64,000 nucleotides of DNA from CADEER01 sp965216585 (lineage in GTDB: Bacteria > Desulfobacterota > Binatia > HRBIN30 > CADEER01): contig CBDCGC010000003.1 of the NCBI GenBank assembly GCA_965216585.1, positions 186,001-250,000 on the forward strand, given 5' to 3'. The notes beneath the pieces are model-generated. The model was not told where the DNA came from and did not search any database. It saw nothing but the letters and a program-made list of their open reading frames with translations. Position 1 is the stretch's first letter; the number at the start of each line of letters is the position of its first letter. Below, in pieces: positions 34,949 to 43,941 of the stretch. The translations under genes and the position numbers were made by a program.

Positions 34949-35796
34949 TGAGTCTCCGATCTTTCTTGCGTCGCCAGGGCGGCGCGTACTTCCCGGTTGA
35001 GTTTCTCCAGCCGTTCGCTCGGCCGTCGGGCAATGCGCGACTGGAGGGACGCCAAGGCACTTTCATAGGCGTCGCGCGCTTCGGCACCGCGACCGGCGGC
35101 GCTCAGCACCTCAGCCCGCCTTACCGCCCAATGCGGATGTCCCGGACTCTGCGCCAACAGGGCATCGATCCGCCGCAGGGCTCCGTCGTATCTCGCCGCG
35201 GCGATGTCGAGGTCCACGGCAGCCAACTGCAGCGACGGAATCAAGCCCATCTCGTTCATTCGTTCGTCGAGCAAGCGCAGAGCGGCATCGGCGCGACCCG
35301 CCGCCACGAGGGCATCGTGGCGCTCGAGAACCAACGCCGGCCGCGTACGCTCCAGAGCTTCGAAGGCGCTGGCGAAATTGGCTTCCGCCTCGGCCGGACG
35401 GCCGAGCGCAACCAGAGCCCGAGCGCGACCAATGTGCGCCGGCGGCAGATGAGGCGCCATCTCGGTCGCCCGATCGAAGCGGAGCTTGGCGAGCCGCGGC
35501 CAACCGACGGCGAGAAACGTCCTGCCCTCGAGGACGGCGACCTGTTCACCCGCCGCACCCAGTTGGCGTGCACGCTCGAACATCGCCAGTGCCTGATCCC
35601 ATTCGCGCGCATGGAAATGCAATTTGCCGCGCGCAAGATGCGCTTCCGCATCCAAAGGCTGCTCGGCCAGGGCGGCGTCGGCCGCCTCCTCCTGCTCGTG
35701 AACTCCGGGGTGCGCGAGGCACACTCCGGCAAATAGCAAGCCGCCCAGCCAGATCGACCCGGCGCTCAACAATCTCATGCCGAACGAGACCCCCAT
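34945..35796 (-). CDS. Tetratricopeptide-repeat exported protein
   Basis: A 283-residue protein with a signal sequence (SIWLGGLLFAGVCLAHPG) followed by six to seven TPR-like helical pairs (AHLARGKLHFHAREWDQALA, GRTFLAVGWPRLAKLRFDRA, AHIGRARALVALGRPAEAEA). TPR domains mediate protein contacts. Its stop overlaps the start of the phosphatase (ATGA at 34945-34948), so the two are coupled and perhaps interact in the periplasm. An alternative ATG lies six codons into the reading frame. Confidence 0.85.
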   Translation of the reverse strand: MGVSFGMRLLSAGSIWLGGLLFAGVCLAHPGVHEQEEAADAALAEQPLDAEAHLARGKLHFHAREWDQALAMFERARQLGAAGEQVAVLEGRTFLAVGWPRLAKLRFDRATEMAPHLPPAHIGRARALVALGRPAEAEANFASAFEALERTRPALVLERHDALVAAGRADAALRLLDERMNEMGLIPSLQLAAVDLDIAAARYDGALRRIDALLAQSPGHPHWAVRRAEVLSAAGRGAEARDAYESALASLQSRIARRPSERLEKLNREVRAALATQERSETQ

Positions 35797-35867
35797 TGGC
35801 CTCTTACACTCTCACGAGCCGACACCGATTCGCAAGCAACAACGAGGCCGATGAGTCGGGCGCGCCG

Positions 35868-36416
35868 CTAGTCGCGCAGGGGGCGCAACACGCGCAAGCG
35901 CAGGTTCGGCGCAGAGGCGTCGAGGCGATGGGGAATACAACGGGTGCGGTCGGCGACCACTTCGCTGGCGAAGGCGGGAAGCACGTCGTCGCGGAAGCGT
36001 TCGACCAGCGTGCAATCGCCCCGACTCAGATCGCGCGGGCGCTGGCTCGCCAAGCGAACTTCATCCCAGCGCGCAGTCACTCTTGATCCGCCGGTGTCGT
36101 CGCCGGCGGGTTGCAAGGTGGCAAAGCGCAACTTCACATTGGCGACCGGCGCCGGCCGGCCATCGAGAGCCGCGCACCCATAGCTGGTGACCCGCATGTC
36201 GTCGCGCGCACCCAAGTGGCGCAAGATCGCCTTTACCTTGGCGCGCATGCCGGTACACGAGTAGTGGGTGGTGAACCCCTGATAGCGCAGGATGATCTCG
36301 TGCTCCTGCCACACCGCCGGCACCGTCGAAACCTCTGTCGGCGACTCGCTTGCCAGCGCCGGTGCGACGGCGACGAGGACGACGACGACGGCGATCCATT
36401 CACACAGATGCTTCAT
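35868..36416 (-). CDS. Exported protein of unknown function with conserved Cys-Gly motifs
   Basis: About 182 residues with a signal peptide (IAVVVVLVAVAPALA). The body carries LRYQGFTTHYSCTGM, then KAILRHLGARDDMRVTSYGC and a late CTLVERFRDDVLP, with several conserved cysteines that may pair in the periplasm. I recognise the pattern from proteobacterial hypothetical proteins but know no function. The ATG at 36416 is chosen because the signal peptide begins there; the frame is open to 36626. Confidence 0.75.
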   Translation of the reverse strand: MKHLCEWIAVVVVLVAVAPALASESPTEVSTVPAVWQEHEIILRYQGFTTHYSCTGMRAKVKAILRHLGARDDMRVTSYGCAALDGRPAPVANVKLRFATLQPAGDDTGGSRVTARWDEVRLASQRPRDLSRGDCTLVERFRDDVLPAFASEVVADRTRCIPHRLDASAPNLRLRVLRPLRD

Positions 36417-36534
36417 GGCAACACCTCTCAACTTCCATACGCACGAAAGGACCGAGTAGTTGCAAGTGAAAGTGCAGAAGGTGGATGGAATCTTCCACCT
36501 GACCCGGATATGCATGGCCAGCGCGGAGGAAACC

Positions 36535-37011
36535 ATGCAAACTCGAAGATTGGCCATCCCCCTGCTGGCGATTGCACTCGCTGCCTGCACGACCCAGCCC
36601 GTTGCCGAAGAAGGCAGCGAGATCAAGCTTCGCTACACGGCGAAAAAATCCGATGGGACCATTGTCGACATGAATCCGGAGAGCGGCCCCATCACCTTCA
36701 CGATCGGTGCGGGCAAGCTACAACCGGCAGTCGAAAAAGAGCTGGTCGGCATGAAGCGCGGCGAATCGCGGACCATCACGATCGAAAACGCCTACGGCGA
36801 GCACCACCCCGGCAAGACGGGCACTCTCGAGCGCAGTGTCGTACCCGACGATGCCAAGATCGGCGACGAGCTCAACATGGTCAACGGACTCACCACCAAG
36901 ATCGTGCAGATCTTCGACACGCATGTCTTGCTCGATCTCAACCATCCGCTGGCTGGCGAGTCCATCACGTTCGAGCTGACGATCGACGACGTCAAGAACG
37001 CCGACGACTGA
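36535..37011 (+). CDS. SlyD-like FKBP peptidyl-prolyl isomerase lipoprotein
   Basis: A 158-residue lipoprotein: signal ending ALAAC (lipid Cys18), then a short FKBP domain of SlyD type (IKLRYTAKKSDGTIVD, FTIGAGKLQPAVEKELVGMKRGE, AYGEHHPGK insert, DLNHPLAGESITFELTI). SlyD-type proteins catalyse proline isomerisation and act as chaperones; membrane anchoring and the absence of the His-rich tail mark this as an envelope variant. GGAGGA at 36525-36530 supports the ATG at 36535 over upstream starts. Repeat sequence begins five bases after its stop. Confidence 0.9.
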   Translation: MQTRRLAIPLLAIALAACTTQPVAEEGSEIKLRYTAKKSDGTIVDMNPESGPITFTIGAGKLQPAVEKELVGMKRGESRTITIENAYGEHHPGKTGTLERSVVPDDAKIGDELNMVNGLTTKIVQIFDTHVLLDLNHPLAGESITFELTIDDVKNADD

Positions 37012-37015
37012 AACA

Positions 37016-37126
37016 CGCTGCGCTCGTAGGCTGAGGCACAGGCATAGTCACAGGCAAAGGGTGGTGTCGCTCCGCGAGGTAAATCGAGGGTTTCTCCTTC
37101 CGAACTATCCGGCGGCACGCCGCCGG
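37016..37126. repeat. Reverse-oriented diverged copy of repeat module C
   Basis: Read on the minus strand, this segment follows module C: GC-rich palindromic block, GATAGTTCGGAAGGAGAAAC in place of GATCATTCATATAGAGAAAC, CTCGATTTACCTCGCGGAGC, then the GCCTGTGCCTCAGCCTACGA tail. It covers the stop codon (37105-37107) and last codons of the MFS gene, so this repeat too sits at the 3' end of a minus-strand gene. Confidence 0.75.
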
Positions 37127-38334
37127 TGGTCTCTCTCATCGCGGAGGAAGAAGATCGACGCGAATGCGAGCAGGTTGACGGTGACGAACAACGCAAAGGC
37201 GGGGCGATACGTCTGGTAGCGGTCGTGGAACGACGCCGCGACGATGGGGCCGAGCGCACCCCCGGGTAGCAGAGCCACCATCAGCGCTCCATAGATGCGC
37301 GCCATGTAGCGCACGCCGAAACAGTCGGCGACGATCATCGGGTAGACGACGTCGCGGGCGGCAACCGAAACCCCATAGCTGACCAGGAAGACGCTCAACA
37401 CGCCAGAGCGGTCGACGAAGGCGGCGAGCACCGAGCTCAGCGTGAGGAGAGCGAAGTCGCAGGCCAGCGCCGACCGGCTCGACATCCGATCCGCAACGGC
37501 ACCGGCGCCGAGCTTGCTCCACACGCCGAGACCGATGGCGAAGGCAAACGAGCTCGCCGCCTCGACCTTCGAATAGCCGAGGTCCATGAGGTAGGCAACC
37601 GTGTGGTCGATCATGGCGACGAAGTAGAAAAAGAAGGCGAAGAGAAGAAAGGCGAGAATCCAGAAGGAGCGGGTCCGCAGGGCCTCCCCCAGATCGATGC
37701 TCTCGCTCGCCGCCGGACCGGCGCCCCGGTCGGCTACCGCCGGCACCTCGCCAGGCTTGGGCTCGCGCACGGCCAAGGCCGCAAACGGGGTGATCAGTGC
37801 GACCGCCAAGGTGACGATGACGACGACGGCAGTGCGCCAGCCGTATTGCGTCGAGACCCAGGCAACGACCGGCAATCCGAGGAAACCGGCCAGATTGCTC
37901 CCCGAGTAGACGATTCCCAACGCCATGCCGCGCAGCCCGACCAACCACTGGGCGATCACCGAACCGACGACGACGTCGCCCAATCCGGCGACGACCATAC
38001 CGATGAGGACGTTGGCCAGGTAGAAGTGCCAGAGCTCGGTCATTTGCGACACGACGGCGTAGGCCAGCGCGAGGAGGAAGGTCGACGCCAGGAGAACCGG
38101 ACGGGCGCCCCAGCGCGCGGCGATGCTGCCGGCCAAGGGGCTGGCGAGGGCAACGACGAGAAAGACCGGAGCGCGCGCCGACGAGAACATCGTCCGCGTC
38201 CACTCCAGCTCCGTGATGACATCCTTTTGCAGGGCGCTGAACACGTACGTCAGCCCGGCGCCCATCTGGCAGACCATGGCGCCGGCGACGACGAGAAGAG
38301 CCCTACCGCGCAACTCGGCCGGGAGTCGAGACAT
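37105..38334 (-). CDS. MFS transporter (monocarboxylate-porter-like)
   Basis: About 409 residues with 12 membrane helices. Family marks: GAGLTYVFSALQKDVITEL, the loop 2-3 motif SPLAGSIAARWGARPVLL, YSGSNLAGFLGLPVVAW, and a central loop (EPKPGEVPAVADRG) before the second bundle. Closest in pattern to oxalate/formate and monocarboxylate-type major facilitators; the substrate is not readable. The start at 38334 is chosen as the normal N-terminus (the frame is open to 38508). The C-terminal residues RRRAAG are encoded by the repeat at 37016-37126. Divergent from the dioxygenase gene. Confidence 0.9.
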   Translation of the reverse strand: MSRLPAELRGRALLVVAGAMVCQMGAGLTYVFSALQKDVITELEWTRTMFSSARAPVFLVVALASPLAGSIAARWGARPVLLASTFLLALAYAVVSQMTELWHFYLANVLIGMVVAGLGDVVVGSVIAQWLVGLRGMALGIVYSGSNLAGFLGLPVVAWVSTQYGWRTAVVVIVTLAVALITPFAALAVREPKPGEVPAVADRGAGPAASESIDLGEALRTRSFWILAFLLFAFFFYFVAMIDHTVAYLMDLGYSKVEAASSFAFAIGLGVWSKLGAGAVADRMSSRSALACDFALLTLSSVLAAFVDRSGVLSVFLVSYGVSVAARDVVYPMIVADCFGVRYMARIYGALMVALLPGGALGPIVAASFHDRYQTYRPAFALFVTVNLLAFASIFFLRDERDHRRRAAG

Positions 38335-38428
38335 CGCTTCATACAAGAGAACACGCACACTGCCTGCAAGTGCCGTCTTTTGCTTCGGTCGCGCCGACCG
38401 CGCTACGATACTCGCGACGGAGGTTCCC

Positions 38429-39292
38429 ATGCCCATCCAACATCTGAAGGCCAATGCCGACGCCGCCGACGCAACCGCGATCCTGAAGAGCGATGGCGCC
38501 GTCATCATCGACGACTTGGTGTCCGCAGAGACGATGGATCGCGCCCGCGCAGAGCTGCAGCCCTACATCGACGCTACACCGGTGGGCGCAGACGAGTTCT
38601 CCGGCTTTCATACCAAGCGAACCGGCGCACTCATCGCCCGCTCGACGACCTGCCGCGAGCTGGTGACACACTCACTACCGCTCGCCGTCACCGATCAGCT
38701 CCTGGCGGACGCCACCAGCTTTCAGATACACCTCACCCAGATCATCGCCATCGGACCCGGCGCTCCGGCGCAGGACATCCACCGCGACCAGTGGGCGTTC
38801 GACTTCTTCACCTTCCCCCAAGGCTACGACGTCCAGTGCAACACCATCTGGGCGATGACCGACTTCACGGAAGAAAACGGTGCGACGCGGGTCGTCCCCG
38901 GCAGCAATCGACGCGAAGACAAGCTTCGCTTCTCGATCGAAGACACCGAGCCCGCCGAGATGGCGAAGGGATCGGTGCTGCTCTACAGCGGCTCGGTCTA
39001 CCACGGTGGCGGCGCCAATCGCAGCGACGAGACGCGTTATGCGGTGAACATCACCTACAACCGCTCGTGGCTGCGCCAGGAGGAAAACCAGTACCTGTCG
39101 GTGCCGCACGAAATCGCCCGCGAGCTGCCGGTCGAGCTGCTGCGATTGATGGGCTACTCCCTCGGTGCCTACGCCCTCGGCTACATCGACGACACCCGCG
39201 ATCCGATCGCCGCCCTCCGCCCCGAGCTCTCCGGTAAGGGACTGGGCAACATCGACCAAGCCGCCGCCCAGGCAAAGCTGCGCGCTGGTTGA
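38429..39292 (+). CDS. Phytanoyl-CoA dioxygenase (PhyH) family protein
   Basis: A 287-residue Fe(II)/2-oxoglutarate-dependent oxygenase of the PhyH family, which hydroxylates branched acids, quorum signals or secondary metabolites. The iron triad is visible: H118 and D120 in DIHRDQWAF and H192 in SVYHGGGANRSD; R203 likely binds 2-oxoglutarate. GGAGG precedes the ATG at 38429; the frame is open upstream to 38123 but that part overlaps the divergent MFS gene. Together with the acyl-CoA genes it may act on branched lipids, but PhyH members vary widely. Confidence 0.92.
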   Translation: MPIQHLKANADAADATAILKSDGAVIIDDLVSAETMDRARAELQPYIDATPVGADEFSGFHTKRTGALIARSTTCRELVTHSLPLAVTDQLLADATSFQIHLTQIIAIGPGAPAQDIHRDQWAFDFFTFPQGYDVQCNTIWAMTDFTEENGATRVVPGSNRREDKLRFSIEDTEPAEMAKGSVLLYSGSVYHGGGANRSDETRYAVNITYNRSWLRQEENQYLSVPHEIARELPVELLRLMGYSLGAYALGYIDDTRDPIAALRPELSGKGLGNIDQAAAQAKLRAG

Positions 39293-39357
39293 GCGACCGA
39301 TTTCCTCTCTAACTTCGCTCGCACCTACGGCTGGGGCTGGGGGACGTACCGCCGTTT

Positions 39358-40545
39358 CTATCCGCTGGTGATTTGATCAACCAACCACGGCAGGTCCTGC
39401 CAGGGAATCGCGGTTACCCGGCGCGAGATCTTGGAGCGTCGCTCGCTGCGGCACACTACATAACCGCGCTCGGCCTCCGCGTACTCGTCCAAGAACTTCT
39501 CCAGGTGCCGCACGTCACGCGGACCGGGAGTGGTCGTCCACTTCACTTTCACGGGAGTCAGCGTATCCGGCAACTCCACCAACCAGTCCACCTCCGGCCC
39601 AGCCGGATCACGCCAGCAGCGCAAGCGGCCGCCGCCACCGCGCACGCGCAGAGAGCGAATCAACTCCAGACCAACGAAGTGCTCGAAGAGCTCCCCCCAT
39701 CGCTCGGGGGTCAAACGCCTACCCTCATTCGCGCAAAGCCTCCTCACGCCGAGATCAAAGATCAGGTATCGCCGCGAGCGAACGAGACGACGCCGGCTCG
39801 CGCTGACGAAATAGGGCTCCACGGCTTCGGCGATCAAGCAATCGACGAGGATTTCGTAGTATCCACTGACCGTCGTATGCGCAACGCCGAGATCCTGCGA
39901 GATTCGGCGAAACGAGACGGCTCGCCCGGACTCTGTGCCGGCGTGCTCGAGAAAGCGGCTAAACGCACCGAGATCACGTACCAGTGCCTCGCTTCGAACT
40001 TCCTCTTCGAGGTAGCTACCCACATAAGAAGCGAGATCCGACTCGCGGTCCGCTGCGTCGGCAACCGACGCCACACCCGGAAGCGCGCCGTCCAGCAGCG
40101 CGTCCTCGAGGCTTCTCGGTTCGGCTTCTTCGAGGGACAGGGGATCCATCCGAATATTGACCACTCGCCCTGGCAATAGATTTACAGAGGCTCCCCGCCG
40201 CAGCTTGCGGGCAGATGAACCACAAAGAACTATCTGAGCGACACCGCCATCGATCATCTCCTGCGCCAGGTCCAACAACTTGGGCACTTTCTGGATCTCA
40301 TCGAGAACGACCAGCGGCTTCCGGCCCCGGCTGGGCAACGCTTCCACTTCCCCACGCAGGAGCTCGGGGCGGCGCTCGTAGCGGATACGCGTGTCAGGCG
40401 AAACCAGTGAAACCGCCAAGGAGGCGTCCAGCCTCGACAACAACGTGGTTTTCCCAGTCTGCCGCGGACCCAGCAGCAGCAGACTCTTCCCGCGCCTAAG
40501 ATGCCTCTCGATGAGCCGAAACGCCCCCCTTTCAATGTAGTCCAT
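39358..40545 (-). CDS. DUF4143-type AAA ATPase
   Basis: About 395 residues. N-terminal AAA_14 nucleotide-binding domain with Walker A GPRQTGKTT (26-34) and Walker B LVVLDEIQ (78-84), followed by the C-terminal DUF4143 domain (FLEHAGTESGRAVSFRRISQDLG, HTTVSGYYEILVDCLIAE, EVDWLVELPDTLTPVKVK), which is nuclease-like in fold (E-V-D-W...V-K-V-K). Such proteins are common, often scattered or mobile, with unclear roles. The start MDYIERG at 40545 matches the family; upstream ATG at 40554 is possible. A 10-bp palindrome covers the start. Confidence 0.9.
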   Translation of the reverse strand: MDYIERGAFRLIERHLRRGKSLLLLGPRQTGKTTLLSRLDASLAVSLVSPDTRIRYERRPELLRGEVEALPSRGRKPLVVLDEIQKVPKLLDLAQEMIDGGVAQIVLCGSSARKLRRGASVNLLPGRVVNIRMDPLSLEEAEPRSLEDALLDGALPGVASVADAADRESDLASYVGSYLEEEVRSEALVRDLGAFSRFLEHAGTESGRAVSFRRISQDLGVAHTTVSGYYEILVDCLIAEAVEPYFVSASRRRLVRSRRYLIFDLGVRRLCANEGRRLTPERWGELFEHFVGLELIRSLRVRGGGGRLRCWRDPAGPEVDWLVELPDTLTPVKVKWTTTPGPRDVRHLEKFLDEYAEAERGYVVCRSERRSKISRRVTAIPWQDLPWLVDQITSG

Positions 40546-40576
40546 ACACTCCATATTCAGTGAAATTGGAGTGTAT
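40544..40576. promoter_or_regulatory. Inverted repeat over the DUF4143 ATPase start codon
   Basis: ATACACTCCA (40544-40553) and TGGAGTGTAT (40567-40576) are perfect complements separated by 13 bases, in an A+T-rich stretch. On the minus strand the downstream arm contains the GGAG ribosome-binding site and the first bases of the start codon. It could be an operator or an mRNA hairpin that hides the start. Confidence 0.6.
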
Positions 40577-40642
40577 AGCAACCATTTTCACCAATACTGC
40601 CTGAGGCGATCTCCGGCGAGCCGCCGTCCAATCGCAGAAATC

Positions 40643-41101
40643 TCAGCAGGAGCCGGGAATGCTCATCGGATCGCCTTCGCGCTCGATGAGCTCGAGGCGG
40701 GTGCCGTCCGGGTCGGTGGCGAAGATCGCTTTCGATTGCATCTCCATTCGAGTCTGCTCGACGATCGTGCCGCCGCAACGGCGAACGAGATCAAGCGTTT
40801 GATCGAGGTCGTCGACTACGAAGGACAAGTGCGTCAACCCGAGCTGGTTCATCGGCCGGCGCGTTGCATCCCCGACGCTCCCCGGCTCGGCGTACCACAG
40901 CAGCTCGATGCGCCAGCCATCGCGCTCGAGGTAGACGGCTTCGAGACGGATGTCGTCGAGCTCGAGCAGGCGGGAGCCGTAGCCCCGGTCGTCGCTAAAG
41001 CGGCCGACTTCTACAAAACCGAGTACGTCACGGTAGAAGTCGAGCGAACGCTGCAGGTCGGACACACAAATGCCCAGGTGCGTCAGGCGCCGCACGGTCA
41101 T
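40643..41101 (-). CDS. VOC family (glyoxalase-like) protein
   Basis: A 152-residue vicinal-oxygen-chelate protein made of two beta-alpha-beta-beta-beta units: RRLTHLGICVSDLQRSLDFY with DVLGFVEVGRF, and LTHLSFVVDDLDQTLDL with FATDPDGTRLELIE. The two His in each THLG/THLS start and the Glu in LELIE are typical metal ligands, suggesting a lactoylglutathione-lyase- or dioxygenase-like activity; the substrate is unknown. The first ATG is at 41101; a TTG lies two codons upstream. 17 bases follow the SRPBCC gene, so the two are probably one operon. Confidence 0.9.
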   Translation of the reverse strand: MTVRRLTHLGICVSDLQRSLDFYRDVLGFVEVGRFSDDRGYGSRLLELDDIRLEAVYLERDGWRIELLWYAEPGSVGDATRRPMNQLGLTHLSFVVDDLDQTLDLVRRCGGTIVEQTRMEMQSKAIFATDPDGTRLELIEREGDPMSIPGSC

Positions 41102-41118
41102 TATCAAGCTCGCCCCGC

Positions 41119-41535
41119 TCAGGACTTGGCCAGGTAGTCGCGAATCCAGCCGACCATCATCTCGTAGAGTCCGCTGATCGTCTGCTTGGCCTCGTCCTCG
41201 CTAATACCGTCGGGCTCACACGTGCAACTCCAGCGCAGGCGACTTCCCGAGCCGGATTCCGTCACGCTCATCGTCGCCCGGTAGTCTTTCACGGCGAAGG
41301 GGACGTTCTTCGGGATGGTGTAGACCAGCGTCCGCTGCGCCGCGTCGACGCTCTCGAGTCGCTCGTGGATCTCCACTTCCCCGGCGGGCATGAAGCGCAC
41401 CATCCCCGGACCATCGCCTTCGACGCGCACACCGTCCATGCCCGGAATCCAGGCGACGTTTCCGAAATCGGCCACGACCCCCCACAGAGCTCCGGCGGAC
41501 GCGTCCATCTCTGCATCTACGACGACTTCGACCAT
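41119..41535 (-). CDS. SRPBCC (START-like) family protein
   Basis: A 138-residue hydrophobic-ligand-binding protein of the SRPBCC/polyketide-cyclase-like fold: AEMDASAGALWGVVADFGNVAWIPGM at the N-terminus and a long C-terminal helix (QTISGLYEMMVGWIRDYL). Such domains bind lipids, steroids or polyketides or act as cyclases. First of a two-gene operon with a VOC protein; divergent from a hydroxyacid dehydrogenase. Confidence 0.88.
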   Translation of the reverse strand: MVEVVVDAEMDASAGALWGVVADFGNVAWIPGMDGVRVEGDGPGMVRFMPAGEVEIHERLESVDAAQRTLVYTIPKNVPFAVKDYRATMSVTESGSGSRLRWSCTCEPDGISEDEAKQTISGLYEMMVGWIRDYLAKS

Positions 41536-41629
41536 GACTGAACACTAAACCGCGACCCCGGCACTGGGCAAGTGCGGGTTTGATTCCCCGGACACCGGGT
41601 GCGAAGAAGCAAGCGCAAACGGAGGCCAT

Positions 41630-42493
41630 ATGACGCGAGCGGGTTTCATCGGATTGGGAATCATGGGCAAGCCAATGGCACGGGGACTCGTCGAAAAGGG
41701 ACTGCCGACGGCCGTTTGCGACATCGACGACGCGCCGGTCGAAGAGCTCGTCGGCCTCGGTGCCAGTCGCGCCGAGACCCCGCGCCTGCTCGCCGAGCAG
41801 GCCGACGTGCTCGGCATTTGTGTTCGCGACGACGATCAGGTCCGCCAGGTCTGCTATGGCGACGACGGAATCCTCGCCGCCGACAACAGCAATTTAGTCG
41901 TCGCCATCCACAGCACGGTTGCCACCGACACGATCCGCGAGATCGCAGCCGCCGCCGGCCAGCGCGGCATGGACGTCGTCGACGCGCCGGTGACAGGCGG
42001 GCCGATGGCGGCCGAATCGGGCACCCTCACCTACATGGTCGGCGGTAGCGGCGAGGCTTTCCAACGCTGCAAGCCGGCATTCCAGACGTCGGCAAAGACG
42101 ATCGTCCACACCGGCCCCCTGGGCAGCGCGACCTACACGAAGATCTGCAACAACTTGCTGCAGTACATCGCCTTCACCGGCGTCTTCGAAGCCTTCAATC
42201 TCCTCCGACACCTCGGCGTCGACAAGAATGCGCTCGAAGAGGTCACGCGATCGAACGGATTGCTCAACGAGAGCTGCGGCCTCTATATGAACGGCGTCGT
42301 CTGCATGGACGACGAAACGCTGCAGGCGAAACCGACACAAGCCTACCTGCAGGGGCGGCTCGAGATCGCCGAAAAGGATCTGGCCATCGCCCTCGACGAA
42401 GCAAAACGCGCGGGTTTCGCAATACCCGCCACCGCCTTGGTCTCGCAGATCATGTCTCGCATCTACCGCGTCGACGACGCGATGAAACGCTGA
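41630..42493 (+). CDS. 3-hydroxyisobutyrate dehydrogenase-family oxidoreductase
   Basis: A 287-residue beta-hydroxyacid dehydrogenase. N-terminal NAD(P)-binding motif GFIGLGIMGKPMA (Gly 8, 10, 13), the substrate loop DAPVTGGPMAAESGTLT, and catalytic Lys171 in SATYTKICNNLLQ. Family members oxidise 3-hydroxyisobutyrate (valine breakdown) or reduce tartronate semialdehyde; which applies is uncertain. GGAGG directly before the ATG at 41630 fixes the start. Convergent with the phosphodiesterase-like gene, 20 bases between stops. Confidence 0.93.
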   Translation: MTRAGFIGLGIMGKPMARGLVEKGLPTAVCDIDDAPVEELVGLGASRAETPRLLAEQADVLGICVRDDDQVRQVCYGDDGILAADNSNLVVAIHSTVATDTIREIAAAAGQRGMDVVDAPVTGGPMAAESGTLTYMVGGSGEAFQRCKPAFQTSAKTIVHTGPLGSATYTKICNNLLQYIAFTGVFEAFNLLRHLGVDKNALEEVTRSNGLLNESCGLYMNGVVCMDDETLQAKPTQAYLQGRLEIAEKDLAIALDEAKRAGFAIPATALVSQIMSRIYRVDDAMKR

Positions 42494-42513
42494 GCAAGGA
42501 ACGGCTGCTCGCG

Positions 42514-43779
42514 TCAGTCGACCTCGTAGCCGAGTGAGCGCAGCCGCTCGCGGATCGCCTCGTCGGCGGTGCTGGTCTCAGCCGAGCTCGCCTCGGCGGG
42601 TTTGCGCACGTAGCGAGGAGCGCGCGGCAGGAAAGAGCGCTCGGTCTCGAGGAAGGCCTCGTCGAAGATCTCCCCCGCCATGTCCTCCGCCGCCGGAATC
42701 CGCGCCAGCTCGAGCAGGGTCGGCATGATGTCGAGCACGTCGGCAGTGCCCATGCGCACTCCCGGCCGGATACGCGGTCCAGCGGCAATGAAGACACCCA
42801 CAGCCGCCCGGCGCGATTTGTGCTGGCCGGATGGATTGGTCTTGCTGCGCTCGAAACCGTGATCGGAGAGAATGACGAGGTGATCCGCGGCGTCCAGGCC
42901 AGCGAGAAATCGGGCCAGCAGCCGGTCGTATCGTTTCAGGTAGTCGAGCACCAGATCGCGTTTGAACGATTCGCCCGGCAGTGGCTCGTGCGTCTTCCAC
43001 TGCAAATGCGACAGTGAATCGAGCGCTCGCGTATAGACGAGAAAGATGTCGACGTCGATGATCTCGCTGGCCTTGGCCGCCAGGTCGAGCACCAGCCGGT
43101 CGAGCTTCTCCGCCGCCGGAGGACCGAGCACGCGGCCGGCCTTGTTGTCGCCGACGACAGATTCGAGAGGGGCGATCAGAGACGGCGGGTAGACGGCCTG
43201 CTCGCGCTCGCGCTCGAACTCCGTCTTCCAGTAGCGCGCACGGCTGCGCGCCTCGACATCGATGAAGCGATCCGAGATGACGAAGCCGTCGACCGCCTCG
43301 ACCGGATAGGTACACCACCAGTTGACGACTCCGACCGAACGCCCGTGCAGGTTGGCAATATCCCAGAGAGCAGCGCTCTTGCGCTGCAGAGACGACATCA
43401 ACCGACGCTGACCCTGCGGCGTCGTGAAGGCGAAGTTTTCGATACCGTGCACCGGCGGCAAGTAACCCGTGGTAAAGCTCGTCCAGATTTTGGGCGATAC
43501 TGCCGGCAAGCCTGTCGCCGCCACATCGACCTTGCCGACACTCGCTCGCTCCATCAGGCCGGCGAAGGCAGGCAGGTCACCGCGCTTCACGGCGGCGTCG
43601 AGCATGCGCCAATCGAGACCGTCGATACCCAAAACGACCAACTTGCCCGGTGGCTTCTCCACCTGCACCCGTCGCTCGGCCTGCGGCGCGCTGGGATCGT
43701 TACAGCCGATCGAGCAGGCGGCGAACACCAGCACGAGTCGGATCACCTGGGCGACATCGCCGTTCTTTCGCATGCACAT
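42514..43779 (-). CDS. Type I phosphodiesterase/nucleotide-pyrophosphatase-like lipoprotein
   Basis: About 421 residues. Lipoprotein signal ending AACSIGC; then an alkaline-phosphatase-superfamily domain: first metal Asp and motif VVLGIDGLDWRMLDAAV, the nucleophile region TGLPAVSPKIWTSFTTG (Thr/Ser), later LVYTRALDSLSHLQW (Asp/His) and VILSDHGFER with AGPRI. The pattern fits type I phosphodiesterases that act on sugar-nucleotide, lipid or phosphonate esters. Start either ATG 43779 or 43773. The C-terminal tail after about 375 is charged and likely extracytoplasmic. Confidence 0.88.
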   Translation of the reverse strand: MCMRKNGDVAQVIRLVLVFAACSIGCNDPSAPQAERRVQVEKPPGKLVVLGIDGLDWRMLDAAVKRGDLPAFAGLMERASVGKVDVAATGLPAVSPKIWTSFTTGYLPPVHGIENFAFTTPQGQRRLMSSLQRKSAALWDIANLHGRSVGVVNWWCTYPVEAVDGFVISDRFIDVEARSRARYWKTEFEREREQAVYPPSLIAPLESVVGDNKAGRVLGPPAAEKLDRLVLDLAAKASEIIDVDIFLVYTRALDSLSHLQWKTHEPLPGESFKRDLVLDYLKRYDRLLARFLAGLDAADHLVILSDHGFERSKTNPSGQHKSRRAAVGVFIAAGPRIRPGVRMGTADVLDIMPTLLELARIPAAEDMAGEIFDEAFLETERSFLPRAPRYVRKPAEASSAETSTADEAIRERLRSLGYEVD

Positions 43780-43941
43780 CGATCCGTTCCGCCGCAACGC
43801 CTCACCGGCGCGCGTCCAGGCTCAATCTACCTTCTATAACAGTCGGCTCTGAGGTGAGAAAGCGACAGCCGCGGCCACCGGCATGGATGCATGGAATCGC
43901 GACTTCATTCCGAGTAGAAGACGGCAAACGAGGAGTCCAAG

